From: Candidatus Vogelbacteria bacterium
GTDB taxonomy: Bacteria > Patescibacteriota > Minisyncoccia > Phycocordibacterales > XYD1-FULL-46-19
Length of the DNA stretch: 18,656 nt
Reading direction: 5' to 3'
NCBI GenBank assembly: GCA_026395035.1
Contig: JAPLZN010000076.1
Location: 1-18,656, forward strand
Position 1 is the stretch's first letter; the number at the start of each line of letters is the position of its first letter. Position numbers and translations under genes: made by a program. The notes beneath the pieces are model-generated. The model made no database searches, had not been told where the DNA came from, and saw only the letters and a program-made list of their open reading frames with translations. Below are positions 1 through 6,512 of the stretch, in pieces.

Positions 1-211
1 AAGAATCGACATATTCTGTCTTGGGATATTCTTGCTCAACTTCCGCCCGCCCCTCGTCGGTTGTCACCAGAATTAGATCGTAGTCGGAATCTGGAGTAGC
101 GACACCCTTGGCCCGACCGCCACCAAACAAAATCCCGACAATCCGGTCGTCATTTTTTGCTTTCTCAAGGTAAGATTCAAATGCCTCTTTAGCTTTCGCT
201 TGGTCGATCAT
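1..211 (-). CDS. Nucleotidyltransferase-domain protein, N-terminal part (cut by window edge)
   Basis: Seventy residues can be read from an ATG at 211 down to base 1, open to the window edge. Residues 30-36 (GGGRAKG) followed by S42-D43-Y44-D45-L match the signature of the DNA polymerase beta-like nucleotidyltransferase superfamily (minimal MNT-type), with D43 and D45 as the expected metal-binding aspartates. The usual serine of the GGS motif is glycine here. The family transfers nucleotides to proteins, RNA or small molecules, and the substrate cannot be told from this fragment. The start overlaps the end of the DUF1189-like gene by 23 bases and has no Shine-Dalgarno, so translation is probably coupled to that gene. 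Confidence in the fold is high and in the function low. Confidence 0.8.
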   Translation of the reverse strand, partial: MIDQAKAKEAFESYLEKAKNDDRIVGILFGGGRAKGVATPDSDYDLILVTTDEGRAEVEQEYPKTEYVDS

Positions 212-1154
212 TATTAAGCGTGTGATTATTTTCCACTGTGGGACCGCTGGTAATTGTATCCTTGGCTATCTCCTTCGGCGCGACGGGCGGGATAAAAACA
301 ATTTTTTGTTTTCTAATTAAATTGGCGTAAATCACCAGGAGCGAGATGGTGAACATAAACGGAATATTGAGCGATAAGACGGGATAGACGAGGAAGGTGA
401 AAAAATTGACAACCAAGGATAGCGTCACGGCATGCAAGGTGACACTAAGCGCCTGCGCAAAACGCGGTCGAACCAAATTACCTCGCGAAGCAATCAGAAG
501 CAGTACCCAGGCCGCCAAGGCGGTCAAGAGTATCGGCAGCAAAGTGAAGGCAAAAAAGGCAATTCCAAACAGGTAGACGGCCAAGACGGAGAAGGGAGCC
601 AGCAGGGCAATGACCCTTCGCACCCGCTCGGCCAAGCTCAAAATAAACGACTTATCAATCATTGTCGATCCGCCGGTCAGCACCGGGGTTACCTGGACAC
701 TCGCCCCCGTGTCGGCCCCCAGCGCGTCTTTGTTCAGCACGAATAGAGAATGCTGGCCAGCAAATTCAGTTAGAACAAAATTTTTCCGAGTATCGATTAC
801 CGCCAAATTACCGATTACCTTGCCGGTCCGGGCCGCATTAAAATTGAACAATCGGCTGGCCGACGGTGGCAAGGGCATAACGATCGGCTCGGGCCGATTG
901 ACGGAAGCTTGGCCGTTGCTAAGCCGAATCACGAGATCAGACGGATAGGCCGCCCCAAAATCGGTCACCATCGTCCGGGCAAAACGCACCATGTCGGGAA
1001 CAAAAAAGAGCGACACGAAAGCGGTGTAGCAAAGCACCAGCCAGAGCGACATTTTGAGATAATAGGCAAAGGCGGACGACAGCGGCCTCGTCAAAATAGC
1101 GCGGTAGTACTCCGGATTCCAAAGATTGTCGCAGAATTTGCGGCAGAAGAACAT
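189..1154 (-). CDS. DUF1189-like multi-pass membrane protein
   Basis: This 321-residue membrane protein has one hydrophobic segment near residues 36-55, a non-membrane domain of about 120 residues (60-175), then four or so hydrophobic segments between residues 180 and 285, and a polar C-terminal tail. The N-terminal pattern NPEYYRAIL and this layout resemble the DUF1189 family, whose function is unknown. That assignment is by eye. The central domain would lie outside the membrane if the N terminus is cytoplasmic. The gene is followed by an overlapping nucleotidyltransferase gene. Upstream lie a TATACT -10 box (1218-1223) and a heptamer repeat array (1165-1199) in the presumed 5' leader. No Shine-Dalgarno is visible. 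The start was chosen as the only early ATG. Confidence 0.75.
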   Translation of the reverse strand: MFFCRKFCDNLWNPEYYRAILTRPLSSAFAYYLKMSLWLVLCYTAFVSLFFVPDMVRFARTMVTDFGAAYPSDLVIRLSNGQASVNRPEPIVMPLPPSASRLFNFNAARTGKVIGNLAVIDTRKNFVLTEFAGQHSLFVLNKDALGADTGASVQVTPVLTGGSTMIDKSFILSLAERVRRVIALLAPFSVLAVYLFGIAFFAFTLLPILLTALAAWVLLLIASRGNLVRPRFAQALSVTLHAVTLSLVVNFFTFLVYPVLSLNIPFMFTISLLVIYANLIRKQKIVFIPPVAPKEIAKDTITSGPTVENNHTLNNDRPSES

Positions 1155-1164
1155 AGGGGAGGTT

Positions 1165-1199
1165 GGGAGTTGAAAATTAAAAGTTAAAAGTTAAAAGTC
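1165..1199. repeat. Heptanucleotide array A
   Basis: Five tandem 7-base units occur here. Two are exact copies of AAAAGTT, flanked by one-base or few-base variants (GAAAATT, AAAAGTC, GGGAGTT). The array lies between the predicted transcription start and the start codon of the DUF1189-like gene. It is one of several arrays in this window that share the 7-base period but not the unit sequence. Confidence 0.75.
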
Positions 1200-1214
1200 A
1201 GAATAAATACAAGA

Positions 1215-1228
1215 TACAGTATAGCGTA
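1215..1228 (-). promoter_or_regulatory. -10 region shared with the MFS gene promoter
   Basis: On the minus strand this reads TACGCTATACTGTA, containing a good -10 hexamer TATACT (1218-1223). The same 14 bases occur at 13967-13980 in front of the MFS gene. No convincing -35 hexamer is seen at either copy. It would start transcription near 1211 and give a leader of about 56 nt that contains heptamer array A. Confidence 0.55.
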
Positions 1229-1262
1229 TAAATAAAAATTCCAAAAACACCCAAACTCCAAA

Positions 1263-1292
1263 CCTGGATCCCGGGTCAAGCCCGGGATGACA
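1263..1292. repeat. TGTC...CCAGG hairpin repeat, single unit (GGGTCAAGCCC core)
   Basis: This is a 30-base unit read as CCTGGAT, then the core CCCGGGTCAAGCCCGGG, then ATGACA. It belongs to a dispersed repeat family in this window: constant ends (TGTC and CCAGG) enclose a perfect stem. This copy is a single unit between the DUF1189-like gene and htpX. The core GGGTCAAGCCC recurs at 6415-6444, 15319-15348 and 15365-15386. Confidence 0.85.
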
Positions 1293-1311
1293 ATACAAAA
1301 AAGGACGTTTT

Positions 1312-1346
1312 ATTCATCACTCATCATTCATAATCCATCACTCGTC
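1312..1346. repeat. Heptanucleotide array B
   Basis: Five tandem 7-base units of the type ATTCATC, ACTCATC and ACTCGTC occur here. The array runs directly into the stop codon of htpX (complement of 1345-1347). Confidence 0.75.
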
Positions 1347-2223
1347 ATTTGCCCAAAAGTGCCTTGATTCTCTCCTCTACCGGTGGATGAGTCATAAAAA
1401 GTTTAGCCAGACCTTTCATCCCCTGCGCGCCGAAGGGGTTGGCGATAAATAGATGCGCGGTGGCGGTACTGGCGCGCTTGAGCGGACGATTCACTTGCGA
1501 GATTTTTTCGAGAGCAGAAGCTAACCCTTCAGGATAGCGGGTCAGCAGGGCGCCGGACGCATCGGCCAAAAATTCCCGCTTGCGTGAAATGGCCAGTTGA
1601 ATGAGGGTCGCGGCAATCGGCGCCAAAATCGCCGCCACAATACCTAAAATGAGAAACAAACCATTTTTGTTGTCGCTATCTCGTCCGCCCCACCAGAGCG
1701 AACGCATAAACATATCCGAGACAATGGCAATCACGCCCACCAACACCACCACTGCCGTGGACAGCAAAATATCCCGATTGCCGATATGCGACAATTCGTG
1801 GGCAATCACCCCCTCCAATTCGTTTTTGTCCAAAATGGCAAGCAAACCAGTCGTGACCGCCACTACGGCATGCTCTTTATTCCGGCCCGTGGCAAAAGCA
1901 TTCGGCGCCGGGTCGTCTATAATATAGATTTTCGGCAAAGGCAAGCCAGCGGTAATGGAGAGATTTTCCACAATATGGAACAGCTCCTGATTATCCGCGT
2001 GGGTCGCCGGTCGCGCGCCGGTCATTTTGAGCACAATTTTATCGCTCCACCAGTAACTGGCGATGTTCATGAGCAAGCTGAAAATAATTGCAATATAGAG
2101 AATACCCGGATTACCATAAGCCTGCGCGAAGATCCAACCCACCCCAACAATCAGCGCCAAAAACACGGCCATGAGGAGCCAGGTGCGCCGGACATTGGAA
2201 GATTGATGGGTATAGAGGGTCAT
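1345..2223 (-). CDS. htpX: HtpX-like membrane zinc metalloprotease (M48)
   Basis: A 292-residue M48-family protease that degrades damaged membrane proteins. Two hydrophobic segments (about 14-33 and 39-58) are followed by the protease domain with the zinc motif H142-E-L-S-H146. The third zinc ligand is probably E217 in REFLADASGA. Two further hydrophobic stretches (about 153-172 and 189-213) lie between them, as in HtpX. Length is typical of the family (about 285-300). It lies downstream of lemA on the same strand, a pairing common in bacteria, so the two are probably co-transcribed. The 121-base gap between them is filled by palindromic heptamer arrays. No Shine-Dalgarno precedes the ATG; the leader is almost pure A+T. 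Confidence 0.95.
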   Translation of the reverse strand: MTLYTHQSSNVRRTWLLMAVFLALIVGVGWIFAQAYGNPGILYIAIIFSLLMNIASYWWSDKIVLKMTGARPATHADNQELFHIVENLSITAGLPLPKIYIIDDPAPNAFATGRNKEHAVVAVTTGLLAILDKNELEGVIAHELSHIGNRDILLSTAVVVLVGVIAIVSDMFMRSLWWGGRDSDNKNGLFLILGIVAAILAPIAATLIQLAISRKREFLADASGALLTRYPEGLASALEKISQVNRPLKRASTATAHLFIANPFGAQGMKGLAKLFMTHPPVEERIKALLGK

Positions 2224-2229
2224 GAAATA

Positions 2230-2312
2230 ATTAGAAATTATAAATTAAAAATTAGAAATGAATACAAAAAAACCCGTCTTTCCATTTTTAATTTATAATT
2301 TTTAATTTATAA
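2230..2312. repeat. Inverted pair of heptanucleotide arrays (C)
   Basis: Bases 2230-2264 hold five units of the type ATTAGAA, ATTATAA and ATTAAAA. Bases 2285-2312 hold four units alternating TTTTTAA and TTTATAA. The second array is close to the reverse complement of the first, so the lemA-htpX spacer can fold into a long A+T hairpin. The first array ends six bases before the htpX start codon. Confidence 0.75.
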
Positions 2313-2314
2313 TT

Positions 2315-2362
2315 GTTCAAGTCAAATTCTAATTTTTGTAAAAATTAGAATTTGACTTGAAC
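2315..2362. repeat. Perfect 23-bp inverted repeat with 2-base centre at the lemA 3' end
   Basis: The left arm 2315-2337 and right arm 2340-2362 are exact reverse complements around the dinucleotide GT. The right arm contains the last five codons and the stop of lemA, so the left arm is an inverted copy of the gene's end. In the lemA transcript it would form a stem that buries the stop codon. It has no T-run typical of a terminator, though the sequence beyond is A+T rich. Confidence 0.9.
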
Positions 2363-2890
2363 TGGCTCCCGCTCGGAGGCATCTTCCAATTCGAAGAACG
2401 GTTGTTTGGCAAAGTTGAAATTCTTGGCAATCAGATTGCCGGGAAAAGAATCAATGGCCGTGTTCAGGTCGCGGACATTGCCGTTGTAAAACCGGCGGGC
2501 AGCCTGGATTTTGTTTTCTGTATCGGACAACTCCGTCTGTAAATTGGTAAAGGCTTCCACAGCGCGCAGTTGAGGATAGGCTTCAGCGATCGCGAATACA
2601 CTTTTGAGCGCATTTGAGAGACCGGCTTCAGCTTTAGCTTTTTCGTCAACCGTACCAGCCGACAGAGCTTTGGCCCGCGCCTCGGTCACATTAGTAAAAG
2701 CTTTTTCTTCATGCGTCGCGTAGCCTTTGACCGTTTCCACTAAATTCGGAATCAAATCGTGCCGGCGTTTGAGCTGAACATCGATATCGGCCCAGGCCTC
2801 CTTGGTCCGATTGACCAAGCTAATAAAGCCGTTATAAGCCCAAATAGCCCAGAGAATAACGACGACTAAGACAATTAATAAAATCATCAT
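2345..2890 (-). CDS. lemA: LemA family membrane-anchored protein
   Basis: A 181-residue protein of the LemA family: one N-terminal membrane segment (about residues 2-20), then a helical domain. Family hallmarks include WADIDVQLKRRHDLIPNLV (about 33-51), the repeated alanine-rich helices, and RFYNGNVRDLNTAIDSFPGN. Length matches the family (about 180-200). The exact role of LemA is not settled; it is usually encoded next to htpX, as here, which suggests a part in membrane protein quality control. A TGG-TATAAA extended -10 (2932-2937) could serve as promoter. The start has no Shine-Dalgarno; the second methionine is an equally possible start. The last codons lie in a perfect palindrome. Confidence 0.93.
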   Translation of the reverse strand: MMILLIVLVVVILWAIWAYNGFISLVNRTKEAWADIDVQLKRRHDLIPNLVETVKGYATHEEKAFTNVTEARAKALSAGTVDEKAKAEAGLSNALKSVFAIAEAYPQLRAVEAFTNLQTELSDTENKIQAARRFYNGNVRDLNTAIDSFPGNLIAKNFNFAKQPFFELEDASEREPVQVKF

Positions 2891-2931
2891 GAGATTGAAA
2901 TTAGCTATTAAGCCCCTATTATTTATACCAT

Positions 2932-2940
2932 CGACAATTA
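2932..2940 (-). promoter_or_regulatory. Candidate extended -10 promoter for lemA
   Basis: The minus strand reads TGGTATAAA, a TGn extended -10 with a good -10 hexamer, about 40 bases before the lemA start. There is no good -35, which is acceptable for an extended -10 promoter. Confidence 0.45.
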
Positions 2941-2944
2941 AAGT

Positions 2945-3062
2945 CTTCTGATAAGCCTGGCCAATTACCAGCGAGACGAAGAGAAAAATCCGAAATATAG
3001 TGAGCTATTTTGAGGATTTTTTTCAAGGTCGTAGCGGTAATTGGCTGGGCTTGGTCGGAAGA
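2945..3062. repeat. Imperfect palindrome of about 118 bp
   Basis: Outer segments CTTC...AAGCC and GGGCTT...GGAAG, then GCCAATTACC (2960-2969) with GGTAATTGGC (3036-3045), then AAAATCC with GGATTTT, are complementary in order around a centre near 3003. The element fills most of the gap between lemA and the two-gene unit. It is unlike the other repeats here in sequence, and no gene is read from it. A MITE-like or REP-like element is possible. Confidence 0.65.
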
Positions 3063-3110
3063 GGTTAATTGGAGATGGTATTAGTCAATTATATAACGAA
3101 TCCGAGCAAG

Positions 3111-3145
3111 AAAAAAGCCCGGCCAAGAGTAAGCTCCGGCCGGGC
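3111..3145 (-). terminator. Intrinsic terminator of the two-gene unit
   Basis: An 8-bp perfect stem GCCCGGCC / GGCCGGGC (3117-3124 with 3138-3145) is followed on the minus strand by six T. It lies 13 bases after the stop of the 85-residue gene. Confidence 0.88.
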
Positions 3146-3158
3146 GAAAAACAGTCAG

Positions 3159-3416
3159 TCAATCAATAGTCGTAGCTCCCATGGCCGTCGGCGTAGCCAC
3201 GAGACCCATCGCCACCAGGACGAAACGTACCCGCGTACCGTCCAGATAATCGGTGTTGGGATAAATACGGATCTTCTTCCCGTGACAGGAACAACCCTCC
3301 TTATCCACAAGCACCAGCTGTTCGCCATCGTCGTTGTGCCCGGCAATGGTCCCTTCGGCCGAATGAGCCGGTAATTCGGAACGGTGTTTAGTGGTTTTTT
3401 CCCTTTTTTCAGCCAT
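3159..3416 (-). CDS. Small protein of unknown function, possible OB-like fold (second gene of pair)
   Basis: An 85-residue protein that I do not recognise. After a polar, basic N terminus (about 15 residues) it is rich in beta-type hydrophobic patterns (EGTIAGHN, QLVLVD, KKIRIYPNT, GTRVRFVLVAMGLVAT) and has a CSCHGK motif near the middle. The order of these strands parallels the gene just upstream (GEI, AFVHV, LRVFPF, WVTFFVITM, ELVAT), so the two may be paralogues of an OB-like beta barrel. That is an inference from reading the two side by side. The ATG at 3416 was chosen, not an in-frame start further upstream, because it overlaps the stop of the upstream gene by 8 bases, typical of coupled translation. 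A terminator follows. Confidence 0.7.
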   Translation of the reverse strand: MAEKREKTTKHRSELPAHSAEGTIAGHNDDGEQLVLVDKEGCSCHGKKIRIYPNTDYLDGTRVRFVLVAMGLVATPTAMGATTID

Positions 3417-3717
3417 GAGTCGCCGCCTTCGCCCGCCGGACAATCTCCTCGGCCTGCTTATCGGTCGGCGGCAAGACATGGGCTAAGTCGGTCGCCACCA
3501 ATTCTCCGGCCATCGTAATGACGAAGAAGGTCACCCAAGTGGTCGAACCCATTCCTAGTCCGGCCAATTCCGCCGAGGTGATGCTGAATGGGAAAACTCG
3601 CAATACCCGGCCAGTCAAATTTTTCCCCCGTTCCGGGTCGGAAGACACATGCACGAATGCAACGCCCTCCTGATTTGGCTTAACAAAGATCTCGCCCTGA
3701 TACCGAACCTCGTCCAT
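3409..3717 (-). CDS. Small protein of unknown function, possible OB-like fold (first gene of pair)
   Basis: A 102-residue soluble protein that I do not recognise. It starts with a run of apparent beta strands (YQGEIFVKP, GVAFVHVSSD, GRVLRVFPFSI, TWVTFFVITMAGELVAT) and ends in a short charged helix (DKQAEEIVRRAKAA). The beta pattern recalls OB or cold-shock-like domains, which often bind nucleic acid, but no family motif proves this. Evidence that it is a real gene: a TTGACA-17-TAGCAT promoter (3771-3799), a GGAGG ribosome binding site 8 bases before the ATG, coupled overlap with the next gene, and a terminator after the pair. It is the best-equipped expression unit in the first half of the window. 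Confidence 0.75.
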   Translation of the reverse strand: MDEVRYQGEIFVKPNQEGVAFVHVSSDPERGKNLTGRVLRVFPFSITSAELAGLGMGSTTWVTFFVITMAGELVATDLAHVLPPTDKQAEEIVRRAKAATHG

Positions 3718-3770
3718 TGTTCAATCCTCCGTTGATTAAGGTTTTTTAGGCTGTTAACCCGTCTTTTCTT

Positions 3771-3799
3771 ATGCTACGGGGAGGAAGGAAAAATGTCAA
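3771..3799 (-). promoter_or_regulatory. Sigma-70-type promoter of the two-gene unit
   Basis: On the minus strand TTGACA (3794-3799) and TAGCAT (3771-3776) are separated by exactly 17 bases. Transcription would start near 3764, giving a leader of about 47 nt with GGAGG before the ATG at 3717. Confidence 0.85.
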
Positions 3800-3836
3800 A
3801 GGGTATATTTTACGAAAAATTCTGTATTTTTTAGGC

Positions 3837-3873
3837 AAAAGAAAAAACTCGCAGCCGGAGGGCACTGCGAGTT
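3837..3873 (-). terminator. Intrinsic terminator of candidate ncRNA 1
   Basis: A 9-bp perfect stem AACTCGCAG / CTGCGAGTT (3846-3854 with 3865-3873) with a 10-base loop is followed on the minus strand by a T-rich tract (six T, C, four T). Confidence 0.88.
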
Positions 3874-4016
3874 ATGTATTTTTGCTCTCCCTCTTTTAGG
3901 GCTGAGCTGATATTGACTTTACCTTCCCCTCTTTAGGGATAAGGTTTAGCGTTTGGCCCGTATTGGGCCCGAGAGCAAGATTTAAAGACCAAATCATCGC
4001 ACCTTAAACAAAACAC

Positions 4017-4052
4017 GAGAAATGAGAACCGAGAACCGAGAACCGAACCGAG
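4017..4052. repeat. Heptanucleotide array D
   Basis: One GAGAAAT unit, three exact GAGAACC units, then a GAACC remnant. It lies inside candidate ncRNA 1. Confidence 0.75.
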
Positions 4053-4054
4053 AT

Positions 4055-4090
4055 GGTGGGGAATCCGTCCGCGAGGACGAATCCCCCACC
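4055..4090. repeat. Imperfect 16-bp palindrome with GCGA loop
   Basis: Arms 4055-4070 and 4075-4090 match as reverse complements at 14 of 16 positions around a GCGA tetraloop. It directly follows array D and lies inside candidate ncRNA 1. Confidence 0.75.
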
Positions 4091-4264
4091 GACCAACAAA
4101 CCTTGTCGTCATAACAACCCCTAACAAAGCGGTAGGCAGCTTCTTGGTCTAACCCCTACAACAAGAAAGAAGAGGAAGACCGGGTAAAAAAGATCAAAAG
4201 AACCAACCTGGATTGCGGTTTGGAGGCCTTAGCCTACCCATCAGGCTACCGTAATCCTAGGTAT

Positions 4265-4293
4265 AGCTTAGCATACCCTGTCTTAAAAGTCAA
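4265..4293 (-). promoter_or_regulatory. Promoter of candidate ncRNA 1
   Basis: On the minus strand TTGACT (4288-4293) and TAAGCT (4265-4270) are 17 bases apart, with a TGC extended -10. The predicted start, near 4258, falls at the edge of the first helix of the RNA. Confidence 0.75.
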
Positions 4294-4382
4294 GCGATTT
4301 GCAAGATTATCTATCACAATATGTAAAATATGGCTTTAAATAAGGATATTTTTAATAGTCGTTTCAAATCGACATTCCCCCC

Positions 4383-4407
4383 GTCATTTGCCAGACCGGC
4401 AAATGAC
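4383..4407. repeat. Perfect 10-bp hairpin
   Basis: GTCATTTGCC (4383-4392) and GGCAAATGAC (4398-4407) form a perfect stem with a 5-base loop in the gene-free stretch between ncRNA 1 and groL. No T-run follows on either strand. Nothing else is seen in 4300-4469. Confidence 0.75.
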
Positions 4408-4469
4408 CGTAGACAGACACGGAGTGACCGCCTAGCTACCACCCCTCCTTATTAAGATTAGGGATGGGA

Positions 4470-4580
4470 AGAAAGTTTAGCAGCACTTTTTCCGGGTGTC
4501 TCGCAGCGCGACGGCGCGAGAGGCAGCGCTAGCCCAGCCGGGCTAGACAGCGACCCGGAAAAAGTGCCGCTAAACTTTCT
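4470..4580. mobile_element. 111-bp MITE-like element with 28-bp inverted ends
   Basis: Ends 4470-4497 and 4553-4580 are reverse complements at 27 of 28 positions. The interior contains a second perfect stem CTAGCCC / GGGCTAG and a GC-rich CTCGC...GCGAG segment, so a single strand would fold as a branched (cruciform) structure. No reading frame of note lies inside. The size and terminal inverted repeats fit a miniature inverted-repeat element, but no target duplication was clear, so mobility is an inference. Confidence 0.6.
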
Positions 4581-4672
4581 GCACTGAAGCCGGCGACCAC
4601 AATCCGCACCGAAACCGCCAGAACGACTTTAATTTAAAGATGCAAAAATTTAAACATTTAAAATACGGACAT

Positions 4673-4715
4673 GGATCCCGGATCACGCCGGAGTACCGGC
4701 TGTCCGGGATGACAC
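4673..4715. repeat. TGTC...CCAGG-type hairpin repeat, long-core variant
   Basis: The 43-base unit starts TGGATCCCGGA and ends TCCGGGATGACA. Inside, GCCGG and CCGGC pair around AGTA, so this variant has a second nested stem. A sister copy with a similar long core is cut by the window end at 18619. It lies just downstream of groL but lacks a T-run, so I do not call it a terminator. Confidence 0.8.
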
Positions 4716-4723
4716 GGGAGAGA

Positions 4724-6382
4724 TTAGTAGTCCATCTCCCCCATCCCGCTGCCTGGCATCGGATTATGCTCATGCTCTTCTTTTTTTGGTTCTTCCGTGA
4801 TTGCCACTTCGGTCGTCAGCAAAATCGCCACGGCACCCGCCGCGCGCTCAAGTCCGGTACGCGTCACTTTGACCGGATCAATAATCCCCGCCACTACCAT
4901 ATCATCGACAAGCTTGTCGGCATTCGCGTCGTAACCGGCATTCGCTTTACCATTTCGAACCGCCTCCACAATCACTGAGCCGTCGTCTTTACCGGCATTA
5001 ATTGCAATCTGTTTAAGTGGGGCCGACAGACAGTCGAGCAGAATACGCACCCCCACCTGGAATTCGTCGGCGATATCACTCGACGGCGATTTAATCTTTT
5101 CTCTCGCCACCCTCAAACCGGCTTTAATGAGCGCCGAGCCGCCGCCGGGCACAATCCCCTCGTCCACCGCCGCCTTGGTTGCATTCACCGCGTCTTCAAT
5201 CTTCAATTTTACATACTTCATCTCGCTCTCGGTTGCGGCGCCAACTTTGATGACCGCCACCCCACCGGTCAATTTACCCAAACGCTCTTTTAATTTTTCC
5301 TTATCAAACGGGGAATCGGATTTCTCAATCTGCGTTCGAATCTGCGCGACGCGCGCCTCAATTTCACTCTTCTTGCCTTTGCCACCGACAATCGTTGTCA
5401 ATTCTTTGGTCGACACGACCTTGCGCGCACGACCAAGTTGATTAAGCTCCACTTTTTCCAGCTTGAGGCCGGTATCTTCCGAGATTACTTGCCCACCGGT
5501 CAAGGTCGCAAGATCAGCCAGCATTTCCTTGCGTCGATCGCCGTAGCCCGGCGCCTTCACCGCCAGAGTGTTGAAAATCCCGCGAATTTTATTCACCACC
5601 AAAGTCGCCAATGCTTCGCCGTCAACATCATCGGCGATAATGACCAGATCCTTCTTGCCGGTCTGCGCCATTTTTTCGAGCAAGGGCAAAATATCTTTAA
5701 TCGACGAAATTTTCTTGTCGGTAATTAAAATGTAAGGTTCGTTATAGGCCGCCTCGAGTCGATCGGGGTCGGTGATCATGTAGGCGGACAAATAGCCCTT
5801 GTCAAACTGCATCCCCTCCACCAATTCGCTTTCGACGGCGAGTGTTTGCGATTCTTCCACCGTTACGACGCCATCTTTGCCCACCTTATCAATAGCATCG
5901 GCAATTATTTTTCCAATCTCTTCCGATTCGGCAGAAATGGTCGCCACTTGAGCGATCTCGGCTTTGTCTTTGATTGGCTTGGCCATTTTCCGCAACTCGG
6001 CCACTACCGCGCCAGCCGCTGCTTCAATGCCCAACCGCACACCCATCGCATTTACGCCCAACGAAGTTTTTTTGAAACCGGCTTCCGCCATTGCCTGAGT
6101 TAGAATGATTGCGGTCGTTGTGCCGTCACCGGCCACATCATTGGTTTTCGAAGCAACCTCTTTAACAATCTCCGCGCCCATATTTTCAATCTTGTCGGAG
6201 AGCGAAATTTCCTTGGCAATCGACACACCGTCATTGGTAATCGTCGGAGCGCCGTAGCCCTTGTCGAGCACGACATTGCGACCCTTCGGACCAATGGTGA
6301 TCCGAACTGCGTTCGCTACTTTATCGATCCCACGCTTTAAACCTTTCCGCGCGGCATCTCCGAAAATGATTTGTTTAGACAT
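4724..6382 (-). CDS. groL: GroEL chaperonin (Hsp60)
   Basis: A full-length 552-residue type I chaperonin subunit, which folds proteins in the cytoplasm as a double ring capped by GroES. The ATP-binding and hydrolysis motifs are intact: [12 protein letters not shown] (about 48-59, D51), [11 protein letters not shown] (81-91, D86), and the [12 protein letters not shown] / IVPGGGSAL region. The C-terminal tail is not the usual GGM repeat but the short [11 protein letters not shown] after an acidic, histidine-containing stretch ([11 protein letters not shown]). It follows groS in the same direction; a paired repeat (6415-6499) sits in the 130-base gap. No Shine-Dalgarno precedes the ATG. Confidence 0.98.
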   Translation of the reverse strand: MSKQIIFGDAARKGLKRGIDKVANAVRITIGPKGRNVVLDKGYGAPTITNDGVSIAKEISLSDKIENMGAEIVKEVASKTNDVAGDGTTTAIILTQAMAEAGFKKTSLGVNAMGVRLGIEAAAGAVVAELRKMAKPIKDKAEIAQVATISAESEEIGKIIADAIDKVGKDGVVTVEESQTLAVESELVEGMQFDKGYLSAYMITDPDRLEAAYNEPYILITDKKISSIKDILPLLEKMAQTGKKDLVIIADDVDGEALATLVVNKIRGIFNTLAVKAPGYGDRRKEMLADLATLTGGQVISEDTGLKLEKVELNQLGRARKVVSTKELTTIVGGKGKKSEIEARVAQIRTQIEKSDSPFDKEKLKERLGKLTGGVAVIKVGAATESEMKYVKLKIEDAVNATKAAVDEGIVPGGGSALIKAGLRVAREKIKSPSSDIADEFQVGVRILLDCLSAPLKQIAINAGKDDGSVIVEAVRNGKANAGYDANADKLVDDMVVAGIIDPVKVTRTGLERAAGAVAILLTTEVAITEEPKKEEHEHNPMPGSGMGEMDY

Positions 6383-6414
6383 ATGTTTAATTTAATTCTA
6401 AATTCTCTTACTGT

Positions 6415-6499
6415 TGTCATTCCGGGCTTGACCCGGAATCCAGGTGGATGCCACCGACAGAAATTAGCACCCTGGATTCCCGCCTGCGCAGGAATGACA
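6415..6499. repeat. Head-to-head pair of TGTC...CCAGG hairpin repeats inside groESL
   Basis: Unit A (6415-6444) reads TGTCATTCC...GGAATCCAGG and unit B (6471-6499) is its inverted counterpart CCTGGATTCC...GGAATGACA, with a 26-base spacer. The cores differ (GGGCTTGACCC against CGCCTGCGCAGG). Each unit forms its own hairpin and the two can also pair with each other. The pair lies between groS and groL and does not interrupt either gene. Confidence 0.88.
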
Positions 6500-6512
6500 A
6501 TGCGAAAGAATA

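Larger units (their letters stand above)
3840..4258 (-). ncRNA. Candidate structured non-coding RNA 1, about 420 nt, unrecognised
   Basis: A consensus promoter (4265-4293) and a strong terminator (3837-3873) delimit about 420 nt with no convincing gene. Many helices can be drawn. The predicted 5' end forms a nested domain: 4253-4257 with 4210-4214, 4248-4251 with 4216-4219, and 4243-4247 with 4231-4235. Others are 4162-4167 with 4141-4146, an imperfect 16-bp hairpin 4055-4090, 3965-3969 with 3955-3959, and two tandem hairpins (3921-3945, 3884-3907) that share a CCCTAAA(A)GAGGG loop region. A heptamer array (4017-4044) looks like an insertion in a loop. I looked for hallmarks of RNase P RNA, tmRNA, SRP RNA and T-box leaders and saw none. 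A 64-residue reading frame (3933-4127) runs through the repeats and is unlikely to be real. The RNA call is fairly supported; its class is unknown. Confidence 0.6.

Noticed and set aside
3933..4127. 64-residue reading frame on the minus strand
   Set aside because: It runs through a heptamer array and an imperfect palindrome, has no ribosome binding site and no family features; the region looks like an RNA.
3840..4258. RNase P RNA, tmRNA or SRP RNA
   Set aside because: The GGAAAGTCCGG-type and ACAGAA core elements of RNase P, the tRNA-like ends with CCA of tmRNA, and the GGAAGGAAGCAGC-type SRP loop were not found.
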